A stretch of 12,780 nucleotides of DNA, taken from Clostridium sp. AM49-4BH (GTDB lineage: Bacteria; Bacillota; Clostridia; Lachnospirales; Lachnospiraceae). Each line of letters begins with the position of its first letter. The first letter of the stretch is position 1. Both the position numbers and the translations under genes were made by a program. This document shows, in pieces, positions 1 through 6,600 of the stretch. The stretch is taken from the NCBI RefSeq assembly GCF_003478335.1, contig NZ_QUFB01000063.1:1-12780 (forward strand), given 5' to 3'. The notes below the pieces were generated by a model, which saw only the letters and a program-made list of their open reading frames with translations, was not told where the DNA came from and did no database searches.

Positions 1-1
1 C

Positions 2-298
2 ATGGATGTTGAAAGACTCCCGTCGGGAAAGTTTGAGAGCAACAAACTGGTGCTGGAGCTGACAATGATCGCATATAATATCCTTCGAATCATAGGGCAG
101 GAATCGCTGAAAAAGAAGGATGCTCCCGGCCGGAAGAAAATACATCGCCGAAGAATACGTACGGTGATCAGTAATCTTATGCAGTTTGCGGGACATCTGA
201 CAGAACATGCCGGCCGTCTGGTGCTGTCCATTGGAAGGAGTAATCGCTGGAGATTTACTTTCAAGCGTCTTTATGACAGCTTTGCATTCATCACCTGA
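2..298 (+). CDS. IS1380-family DDE transposase, C-terminal part (5' cut by window)
   Basis: About 98 residues of the transposase C terminus are visible, starting inside the gene (the methionine at 2 corresponds to residue 359 of copy 2). The frame carries the intact IS1380-type tail: a helical stretch (ELTMIAYNILRIIGQ), a basic region (GRKKIHRRRIRT), and an ending with WRFTFKRLYDSF. By comparison with copy 2, a full-length protein would have about 456 residues. The catalytic residues are upstream of the window, so activity cannot be judged. It could supply transposase for both copies if its 5' part is intact. It is not an independent gene; the ATG at 2 is internal. Confidence 0.8.
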   Translation: MDVERLPSGKFESNKLVLELTMIAYNILRIIGQESLKKKDAPGRKKIHRRRIRTVISNLMQFAGHLTEHAGRLVLSIGRSNRWRFTFKRLYDSFAFIT

Positions 299-327
299 CA
301 ACAGGTAGCTGAATATGGCAATGGCAG

Positions 328-353
328 CTGCACACAAATGGTGCAGTCTTTTT
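328..353 (+). terminator. Rho-independent terminator of the transposase, copy 1
   Basis: A perfect 6-bp stem (CTGCAC 328-333, GTGCAG 341-346) is followed by TCTTTTT, 30 bp after the transposase stop. The stem is conserved in copy 2. It is a short, moderate-strength candidate that may also limit read-through out of the IS. Confidence 0.5.
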
Positions 354-537
354 CTGAACGCAAAATTATGCAGCATTTTCAAAATTTAGTATACAATAAC
401 AAATATGGCAAACATTTCCTGTGTGCCTTTTCATTTTGAAACAAGGTTCACGGATTCAGGAATCCAATTAAATTTTTGTTAATTTTACAGCCGACACATT
501 TAATATTACACGAAGAAGAAAATCTTATTAAATATGC

Positions 538-572
538 AAAAAGGCTTCTGCCTAAAACAGGGCAAAAGCCTT
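538..572 (-). terminator. Terminator-like hairpin (minus strand) without an adjacent gene
   Basis: Arms 541-552 (AAGGCTTCTGCC) and 561-572 (GGCAAAAGCCTT) pair with one mismatch around an 8-nt loop. On the minus strand the stem runs into five U residues (542-538). The adjacent fragment at 580-936 is on the plus strand, so the minus-strand gene it once served seems to be lost. The rest of 461-579 is AT-rich and I see no gene in it. Confidence 0.5.
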
Positions 573-579
573 AAAAATT

Positions 580-936
580 ATGCGATTTTTAGGTTTAGTT
601 ACAAGCCAAGGGGGACTATTTCATCTGCCCGAAAACACGTTTTTGAAAAAAGTGTTGCAAAAGCGGTTGAACACAAAGATTTTCATATCCGATAAGCCTG
701 AATTTTGCGGCGCAATCGGTGCGGGATTGTTTGCCGTTGACAGCGACAGATTGTTGGAAAGGCTCGAATGTAACGCCTTGAACATAAACCCGAAAAATCT
801 TGTGATTTTATTCGGAACGAATGACATCGGCATAGGAGTTCCGACCGAGTACACCTTGAAAAATATAAAAGAAATTTTGCAAAGAACGCAGACACTTTGC
901 TCGAATACCGCCGTAAAAAGCAGTATTCGGGCATAA
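580..936 (+). pseudogene. Chimeric ORF: CoA-activase-like tail joined to an SGNH/GDSL hydrolase fragment
   Basis: This is a 118-codon ORF that looks like two gene fragments in one frame. Residues about 8-53 (VTSQGGLF, then KPEFCGAIGAGLFAV) resemble the C-terminal end of the ASKHA activator of 2-hydroxyacyl-CoA dehydratases, where a QGG/TGG motif precedes a GAxGAAL motif. Residues about 54-100 (SDRLLERLECN, PKNLVILFGTNDIGIGV, NIKEILQR) match block III of SGNH hydrolases, whose GTND motif carries the catalytic-site Asn. Neither fragment has its other catalytic parts: no GDS block and no ATPase phosphate loops. There is no clear ribosome binding site before 580. The stop overlaps the A-run of the next terminator. 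I take it as a deletion-fusion remnant; family assignments are by eye. Confidence 0.45.
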
Positions 937-965
937 AAAAGCCTCGGAACACGAATGTTCCGAGG
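935..965 (-). terminator. Strong Rho-independent terminator of the alpha/beta hydrolase gene
   Basis: A perfect 10-bp stem (CCTCGGAACA 942-951 with TGTTCCGAGG 956-965) has a 4-nt loop at 952-955. On the minus strand it is followed by C and six U residues (940-935). It lies 70 bp after the hydrolase stop codon and has no U-tract in the plus direction. Confidence 0.85.
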
Positions 966-1034
966 TGATGGCAGATTATATCAACTGTCAAGTCTTTAAA
1001 GGTGGAGATTTGTCCATATGGTATCAGATGAAAA

Positions 1035-1862
1035 TCATTCGTGTTTTGCGGCGAATTCTTTTAATAATTTCATTGCAATGACATCATGCTTTTTCGAAAA
1101 CATATGCCCTCCGCCATCTATAAAATGAAGTTGCACCCGTTTGGAATCTTGCATTCCGATCGGCATCGTACTTTTATATGCTTCTGCCGCACGTGTGGCA
1201 TAAGAAACATCTACGATTTTATCCTTTGTACCATGCACGATGCACACCCTGCCGGCGTAGTTCTTAATTTCTGCAAAGGCATCCATTTGCATGACATCCA
1301 TTGCATAGCAACACCCCAATTTCATCAGTCCGCAGCGGAAAGTATCGGGAACATTTTGCGGATCAAATTTTGCCATCATCATTTTTCCGGCTCTGGCGTC
1401 ATCCGGGATACACAATGCCGGATAAAACAGGACAAGTTTTTCTATCGGAAAGTTGTTCTTTGCTGCCACCAAAGCAGACACAAAACCGCCCTGACTGCAT
1501 CCCATCAATAAAATTTTTTCAGAATCTGTATAGGAAAGATTTCTAACATTTTCAATGACCGCTTTCAGATCTTTGGTTTCTGTCAGAACAGACATCTCTG
1601 TGGTTTTTCCGTCACTTTTTCCACACATAGCAGAACCGCCACAAAAATCAAATGTAAATGCAACATATCCCATTTCAGCCAAAAAAGCCGCATAATGTTT
1701 CACACTGTCTTGCCATGCCATAAATCCGTGACATACAATTGCAATCGGAAGATGATCTCCTTTTGGACGGTAGATTGTTCCACGAATCGTCAATCCATCT
1801 CTTTTGCATTCAAAAGTGCTTTCTGTAATTCCATCTGATAAAACAGGTTTCTTAAAAATCAT
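1035..1862 (-). CDS. Alpha/beta hydrolase (serine esterase/acyl hydrolase type)
   Basis: A complete 275-residue cytoplasmic protein with no signal peptide. An N-terminal beta domain (GLTIRGTIYRP, residues 23-33) leads to the HGF oxyanion motif at 45-47. The nucleophile elbow is GCSQGG at 121-126 with Ser123. The expected acid is Asp214 in HGTKDKIV and the catalytic His is His253 in GGGHMF. This full triad in the right order marks an active alpha/beta hydrolase of the general Hydrolase_4/DLH-like class; the substrate (esters, acyl groups or small peptides) cannot be told. The start has GGAG at 1870-1873, 7 nt upstream. It seems monocistronic: a promoter candidate lies about 180 bp upstream and a strong terminator 70 bp downstream. 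No family gene symbol is justified. Confidence 0.85.
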   Translation of the reverse strand: MIFKKPVLSDGITESTFECKRDGLTIRGTIYRPKGDHLPIAIVCHGFMAWQDSVKHYAAFLAEMGYVAFTFDFCGGSAMCGKSDGKTTEMSVLTETKDLKAVIENVRNLSYTDSEKILLMGCSQGGFVSALVAAKNNFPIEKLVLFYPALCIPDDARAGKMMMAKFDPQNVPDTFRCGLMKLGCCYAMDVMQMDAFAEIKNYAGRVCIVHGTKDKIVDVSYATRAAEAYKSTMPIGMQDSKRVQLHFIDGGGHMFSKKHDVIAMKLLKEFAAKHE

Positions 1863-1943
1863 AATTTTTCTCCAAATTCAGTGGTATTTTGTTTTTGTTG
1901 CATCGGCTATATTTTTAACACTGATTTTGTGTAAATGTTTTAG

Positions 1944-2148
1944 TCAATAGCTATTTTGCTTGTAATAATCATAAGCACGGGAAACACAAAGGAGCATTCT
2001 TTCATGATCGACATATTGTTCTTTGGTTTACTGTTAACTCACACTGTCATAGTATAATAATGCCATTACTTTGTCAATAACTGAAATCATACCTTGTGCT
2101 TGAAGTTCTTCAGCCTTTTTAACAACGGCTTCTTTGGTAGGGTAGGGG
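1944..2148 (-). pseudogene. Degenerate gene fragment with two in-frame stop codons, unknown family
   Basis: Read on the minus strand, one frame gives a protein-like helical sequence beginning PYPTKEAVVKKAEELQAQGM and ending YYDSVS. Then come two TAA codons separated by one Gln codon. The same frame continues with TKEQYVDHERMLLCVSRAYD up to a final stop at 1944-1946. The composition and the continuous frame suggest a decayed gene end with nonsense mutations, in a different frame from the recombinase fragment it overlaps at 2087-2148. I do not recognise the family. Confidence 0.35.
2049..2077 (-). promoter_or_regulatory. Sigma-A-type promoter candidate for the alpha/beta hydrolase
   Basis: On the minus strand a TTGACA -35 box (2077-2072) is followed after exactly 17 bp by TACTAT (2054-2049). 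The next gene in that direction is the hydrolase, with a leader of about 180 nt. The caution is that the match lies inside the degenerate frame of 1944-2148, so it may be chance in AT-rich DNA. Confidence 0.45.
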
Positions 2149-2326
2149 AAAGAATATCATCAAAGCATTTAAGTACGATCATCGGCAAAATGACTTTCTC
2201 TGATAAGTCTGCTGAATAATATTCAGCCATACCTTCAAGTACGTATTCAAGAATTATGCCTTTTGAGCCTTCGCTAATGTTTTCGTTAGCGGATATAACC
2301 TTAACTCCGTTTTTTCTATTGTCCAT
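2087..2326 (-). pseudogene. Serine recombinase (resolvase) internal fragment
   Basis: A 79-codon frame. Residues about 5-44 (NGVKVISANENISEG, then ILEYVLEGMAEYYSADLSEKV) match the end of the catalytic domain and the start of the long E-helix of large serine recombinases of the TnpX/Tn4451 and phage-integrase type. The N-terminal domain with the nucleophilic Ser is missing; a stop lies just before the first codon. After SEKV the match fades (MIVLKCFDD) and the rest reads in the wrong frame. It is therefore a dead internal fragment, most likely left by a former mobile element. It sits 74 bp after the YczE-like gene's stop. Confidence 0.65.
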
Positions 2327-2400
2327 TTTTTACGGACTTGTTCAAAATCGAATTCCATCCTTTTTGTATGTCTTATCACTTTTAGGCTTGTATGAGAATT

Positions 2401-3012
2401 TTAAGAAATGTTTTTTAAAATCTTTGATTTCTTAACAGTGCTTACGGTTGCCTGAATTATCGGACCGGAGAGCAAAACGGTGGCAATTGTGCAAATTCCG
2501 AATTTACCGCCGAGCAAAACGCCGATAATTACCATTATAATATCAAGAACCATTCGTACGATTTTGATTTTCCACCCGTTTTTTTCGGCAAGCGAAAATG
2601 TGACTGCTTCATATGAGCCCCTGCCGAAATCAGCGGCGGAGTAAATCCCCGTTCCGAACGAAAATATAGCAATGCCAAGCAGCATTATAACAAAATTAAC
2701 CGCTTTAATATCTGTATAATGCTGAATTTTTGTGAATACATCTACGAAAAAACTGTAAATGATTTGGTAAAGAATTGTGCCAATATTGATTTGTTTTCTG
2801 TCATAGAAAAGGGCAAAAATTATCATTGCCACAGCCACAATAAGCGACGATGTGCCGATTGACATACCTGTCACATTCGTCAGCCCTTGCCACAATATCG
2901 CAAGTGTTGCGCCGCCGAAACCTGCGCCTATTGCAAGCGTAATTCCGTATGCGGATATTATTGATCCGATAACGATCATCAGCGTTTTTGTTGCATATTT
3001 TTTGAATTTCAT
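2401..3012 (-). CDS. YczE/YitT-like integral membrane protein
   Basis: A 203-residue polytopic membrane protein with about six hydrophobic segments (residues about 8-28, 50-70, 76-93, 103-125, 150-168, 171-192). It has the Gly-rich first helix and a GTGIYSAADFGRGSYEAV block at 120-137, typical of the YczE/YyaS-like group of Firmicute membrane proteins, whose function is poorly known (transport has been suggested). I chose the ATG at 3012 because AGGTG (3022-3018) lies 5 nt upstream. An in-frame ATG at 3084 would add 24 residues that are encoded by the leader hairpin, and it has no ribosome binding site. The gene has its own promoter (3110-3138) and a hairpin-plus-U-tract leader. Low-complexity hydrophobic sequence makes the exact family less certain. 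Confidence 0.7.
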   Translation of the reverse strand: MKFKKYATKTLMIVIGSIISAYGITLAIGAGFGGATLAILWQGLTNVTGMSIGTSSLIVAVAMIIFALFYDRKQINIGTILYQIIYSFFVDVFTKIQHYTDIKAVNFVIMLLGIAIFSFGTGIYSAADFGRGSYEAVTFSLAEKNGWKIKIVRMVLDIIMVIIGVLLGGKFGICTIATVLLSGPIIQATVSTVKKSKILKNIS

Positions 3013-3022
3013 ATTATCACCT

Positions 3023-3081
3023 AAAAAAATAAGACTGTAAACTCTGCTGTTGTGTTCAGAAACAGCAAAATTTATAGTCTT
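3023..3081 (-). promoter_or_regulatory. Leader hairpin with U-tract: candidate transcription attenuator
   Basis: In the leader of the YczE-like gene, arms 3081-3061 and 3051-3031 form a 21-bp stem with one mismatch, two G-U pairs and a 9-nt loop. One base later come seven U residues (3029-3023), which run directly into the AGGTG ribosome binding site (3022-3018). A terminator between promoter and start codon suggests control by termination/antitermination, or by folding that affects the start site. No known riboswitch class is recognised. Confidence 0.55.
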
Positions 3082-3109
3082 CATCAGCCGAGACAGCTTT
3101 ATTTTTTTG

Positions 3110-3138
3110 ATTATACACCCGAGCTTTTATAAAGTCAA
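3110..3138 (-). promoter_or_regulatory. Strong sigma-A promoter of the YczE-like gene
   Basis: TTGACT (3138-3133) and TATAAT (3115-3110) are separated by exactly 17 bp on the minus strand. Transcription would start near 3103, giving a leader of about 90 nt that contains the attenuator-like hairpin. Confidence 0.75.
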
Positions 3139-3141
3139 CGG

Positions 3142-3225
3142 TTATAAATATGATTTTCTGTATTCGCTCGGAGTTTTGCTCATTTCAATTCGTGTTACGA
3201 TTTTGATTTGAGCGATGTCTCTCAA
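3142..3225 (-). pseudogene. C-terminal tail of an AraC-family regulator (remnant)
   Basis: A frame of 27 codons ends with RIEMSKTPSEYRKSYL. The TPSEYR signature is the conserved end of the second helix-turn-helix in AraC/XylS regulators. Little upstream of it fits the family, so nearly all of the regulator is missing. It lies just upstream of the promoter of the YczE-like gene and in the same orientation, so a lost regulator gene may once have preceded that gene. Confidence 0.4.
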
Positions 3226-3230
3226 AAGTC

Positions 3231-3350
3231 TCAGTCATAAATGCCCCCAATCGCACTAAAATGACTTTGAACACTATTCTCTGACGAAGGCGAAGGTGCT
3301 TTGTCAAATGTTCTGAGTATTTCTTCAATTTCTTTTTCTTGTTCGTCCAT
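3231..3350 (-). CDS. Small hypothetical protein, 39 residues
   Basis: An acidic 39-codon ORF starting MDEQEKEIEEILRTFDKAP and ending with a polar tail, SAIGGIYD. It has a full AAGGAG ribosome binding site (3363-3358), 7 nt before the ATG at 3350, better than most genes in the window. Its stop overlaps the ATG of a 17-codon frame (ATGACTGA), as in translationally coupled genes, and that frame leads into the AraC-like remnant. It may be a real small protein or the first gene of a decayed regulator operon. I do not recognise the family. Confidence 0.4.
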   Translation of the reverse strand: MDEQEKEIEEILRTFDKAPSPSSENSVQSHFSAIGGIYD

Positions 3351-3380
3351 TTGATTTCTCCTTGTTCGATTTCTTTTCGT

Positions 3381-3421
3381 AAGGAAAAGGCGGCAGCGGA
3401 AGCTCCGCTACCGCCATCCTT
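3381..3421 (-). terminator. GC-rich terminator hairpin downstream of the peptidase region
   Basis: GGCGGCAGCGGA (3389-3400) pairs with TCCGCTACCGCC (3404-3415) with one mismatch and a 3-nt loop; flanking AAGGA/TCCTT can extend the stem. On the minus strand it is followed by TTTTCC. It lies about 25 bp after the end of the cell-wall anchor remnant and probably ends transcription coming from the peptidase gene. Confidence 0.6.
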
Positions 3422-3443
3422 AAATGGTTAGCTATCTGTTATT

Positions 3444-3689
3444 TCACAGATTTTCTTTTTTAGTATAAACAGTAGTTGTCACAACTCCGAAGCCGCTGAC
3501 GAACAGCAGAGCGATCCACAGCCACTCATACTGTTGTCGCCGGTCTGCGGATTCTGAACATCATCCGAAGGCTTGGTGGTATCGTCAGACTTGGTAGGAG
3601 CGGCAGGTTTGGTTGCCTTCTGACCTTCTTCGATAGTCTGAGTCGTTACTGCAGAGCCACCAGCAGAATCAAAGGTTACGGTATAGTTT
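3444..3689 (-). pseudogene. C-terminal end of a sortase-anchored surface protein, frameshifted in the sorting signal
   Basis: Directly after the peptidase stop, another minus-strand frame reads YTVTFDSAGGSAVTTQTIEE and continues EGQKATKPAAPTK. This is one strand-rich unit like the InlB B-repeat (Flg_new). A Thr/Pro/Asp-rich spacer and NPQTGDNS (3536-3553) follow. NPQTG is a sortase motif common in Clostridia surface proteins. The matching hydrophobic helix (WLWIALLFVSGFGVV) and Lys-containing tail (YTKKENL) are present but one frame off, because one base is missing near 3526-3532. As it stands the frame ends SAASEL at 3479, so the anchor cannot work. The N-terminal body is missing. It is the remnant of another surface-protein gene or a lost extension of the peptidase. 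Confidence 0.7.
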
Positions 3690-6600
3690 TTATTTCTTTG
3701 TTGTAACAGTCTTAGCTTTTGACCAGCCTGAATAAATCCTTATGGATTTGCCGTTAATCTTAACTGTCTTATAGGTGCGAACTCTTACATAATACTTTTT
3801 CTTGCCCGAAAGCTTTGAAATTTTCTTTGATACTGTTGTATTCTTGCCTACTGTTACGGTCTTAGCCTTGCTGAATTTACTTGAGGCACTGTACTGTACC
3901 TGATAGCCTGTTGTCTGTGTAGCCTGCTTCTTCCACTTTACTGTAAACTTCTTTGAACCTGCTTTAAGTGAGGAAATACTTGTTGCCTTTGGCTTGATTG
4001 TGAAATAAAGCGTCTTTGTTCCGCTGTATTTACCCTTAAAGGTAATCTTTACTGCGTACTTGCCAACATACTTTCTGCCTTTTGCATAAGACACAGTATA
4101 GTCAGTATTCTTAACAAGTGTCTTTCCTGTTCTGTCCTTAACAATAACCTTAGGTGTTCTAACCTTTCCGTTATATGTTAATGATGTTGCTTTAAGCTTT
4201 ATGCTTGATGCCTTTGTAATTACTGTCGTTGAAAGAGTTTTCTTACATACCGAACAGTAATTTACTATCTTGCCGTTTGCTGTTGGGGTTGCCTTTGTTA
4301 CGGTTTGCTTTGTGGTGTGGGCAATCTTAGCAATATTGCCCCAAGATGCAAGGTCGGTTATTTCCTTTGTACCGAGTACATCTTCATAGAACTTGCCACA
4401 ACCTTCGCACTTGTAGTATGCTTCCTTACCGCCCTCTGTGCAGGTGGCAGCTTTCGCAGCAACCAAAGTCAGATTGTGAGTGTGCGGTACAGTTTTGTAA
4501 TATCCGCAGGTGTCGCAAACATTGTCAGAACCGTAATCGTGAGCCGCTTCGTCCTTTTTGTCGTGGCAACGAGAACATTCATGCCAGTGGTTAGTATCAT
4601 CAGACTTCCATTCTGTGCCTGTGGTATGTCCGGGAGCCGGAATCTTCACACTGGTTTTATCGGTAATTTCTACCGATCCTGTTGCATCTGCGAACCACTT
4701 GTCACAGCCATCGCAGGTGTAGTATGCGGAATTGCCCGCAGTAGTGCAGGTGGCAGCTTTCGCAGCAACCAAAGTCAGATTGTGAGTGTGTTCTTCGTTT
4801 TTATTTTTGTAATAATATGTAACAACCGTTCCGTCCGAAACAATAGGCTTATTCAAGCCGTCAACCTTTATAAATTCATAATCATAAAGTGTTTTTGCCG
4901 GTGTTAAATCAAGCTTTGTGCCGTATGGCACGGTAAATGTTCCGCCGGCAGTGTTTGGAATTTCAGAGCCGTCCTCAAATTTATACTGAATTGAAACGGT
5001 TGTGTAGCGCTGTGTTTCCGTATTGTCGTCTGCAAGCACATTTCCGTTTTCATCGAGCACCTGAAATGCCACGGTATCGCCGCTCTTAAGCTGTGCATCA
5101 GACGGAATTTGATAAATAAGCGAGCAACTCTTTAAGCCTGAATTAAAGTCGCTTTTGATGTGATCCAAAGCACCGAGCGGCCAGAAATTTGCCTTATCAT
5201 TCCAAACAGGAATGTCAAAGGTTTGTACTGTTTGAAGCGGATTCCCCGATGAATCGGTCGCAACGCTTCCGTCGGAGTGCTTAATCCACATTTTGAATTT
5301 TAATTGTCGTGCATTTTTATCTGAAATGTTTTGAATAACAGTTCTAAGCTCGATTTTTTTACCGTTCATATTAGTATTAAATCTGCTTTTGCTGTTGCCG
5401 CTCAAAAGTCGGTCATTGCGATTATATGTGTAATTATAATATGAACTTGTTTCAAGGTCGGTAAAATCAGACGGCTTTGAATAAGCGCCCGTATATTCCT
5501 TAACCTCGGGAGTTGCAACATAAAGGTCTACATCCTTAACAAGCTGAGACATTCGCTTGAAGCCCTGCAAACGGCAAACCTCACAGAATTGATAGTTTGT
5601 GTCTCTCATTATGCACTCATAACTTGAAACAAGCATTTTTGAGCCGTAAGCATTGCGGCAAGTATATGTGTTTCTAAAACCTAAAAGCTGTCGCCATTTT
5701 ATCTTTTCCTGGTCTTCAACCGAGGAAAGATTGAGTGATTTAAGTTCCTTATCGTCAAGCAAATATCCGTTACTGTATTCATCACCGAGACCGAGCAAAC
5801 CGTGTCCAAACTCGTGTGCAAAAGTTTTTGACGCACGATAACTGTCTGATGGCGAAATGAAATAATGGAAGCCGTATTCACGGTTATTATAAGCACCGCC
5901 GAAATCTGATTTTGTGTTTACAACCATAGCGAACTGAGCAATATAATCGTGAACATAATAATAAGGCTCATATTCCGAACCGGACGGAATTGTGTTTGGA
6001 TCACACTTTTTTTTGATATGAGCATCGTGAATTTTCTCGATAAATTCAGGACCGATACATCTCTCAAAAATATGATTTTTCCACTGACTTCCGTGGAGAT
6101 TATTAGAAATAACAGGCGAATTATATTTGTCGACTATAACATCAAAGAAGGTGCTTCCACCATTGTCAAAAGTCGATTCGGAAGCTGTGCAAAGAGCGTA
6201 AACATTGAATCTGTCGGCATAACTGCGATACGGTTCATATTTCATAGCGTCCTGCCAAAGTCGTTTGACATCATTGATGAATTTGCCCTGCTGACTTTTT
6301 GTGTATCCCTCGCCGCAAACGACAACAACCATATTTTCCGTGTCGCTGCGTGTTTTTTGGATGGTATAAACAGGGATGGTAGGATTAGAATATTTTCCGT
6401 CATTTGAATACCACGGGCCGAGGGTGAGCTGAATGCTTTGCTCGGTGCTGACATTCCAATCGGGATTTGCGTCCTCGGCAGGTTCCGAAATTGTATAATC
6501 ATCCTCTTGCTTATTTGGAGCAGAGCCGATATAAGGACTGCTTTGTGAGCCGCTGCCGGAAGTTGTAACAAAATATTCGGAATCGAGATAAAATGCAGGT

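Larger units (their letters stand above)
1..460 (+). mobile_element. IS1380-family insertion sequence, copy 1, right-hand part only
   Basis: This is the right part of an insertion sequence whose second copy lies at 7491-9068. Positions 1-109 match 8749-8857 exactly. Positions 242-460 match 8850-9068 except for two C-to-T differences (354 and 380 here). The 140 bp between the two AATCGCTG repeats at 102-109 and 242-249 are kept here and lost in copy 2, so this copy shows the ancestral 3' end. The right terminal repeat ends at 460 (read inward CCTGAATCCGTGAACC), because the copies diverge at the next base. The left end lies outside the window. Confidence 0.85.

Noticed and set aside
959..1069. 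Plus-strand ORF of about 37 codons beginning MADYINCQVF
   Set aside because: It has no ribosome binding site, runs over the hydrolase terminator region and overlaps the hydrolase 3' end antisense.
1940..2014. 24-codon leader peptide before the alpha/beta hydrolase
   Set aside because: There is no ribosome binding site and no attenuator-like pairing; an overlapping frame looks more protein-like.
3013..3084. Upstream in-frame ATG (3084) as the start of the YczE-like gene
   Set aside because: There is no ribosome binding site before it, the extra 24 residues are encoded by the hairpin, and AGGTG precedes the ATG at 3012.
4438..4790. CRISPR-like repeats
   Set aside because: There are only two units, 306 bp apart, inside a coding frame and encoding the same protein motif.
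4305..4907. Plus-strand open frame of 200 codons
   Set aside because: It is antisense to the repeat region of the peptidase; its own repeats are only the complement of the HTHNLTLVAAKAATCT units.
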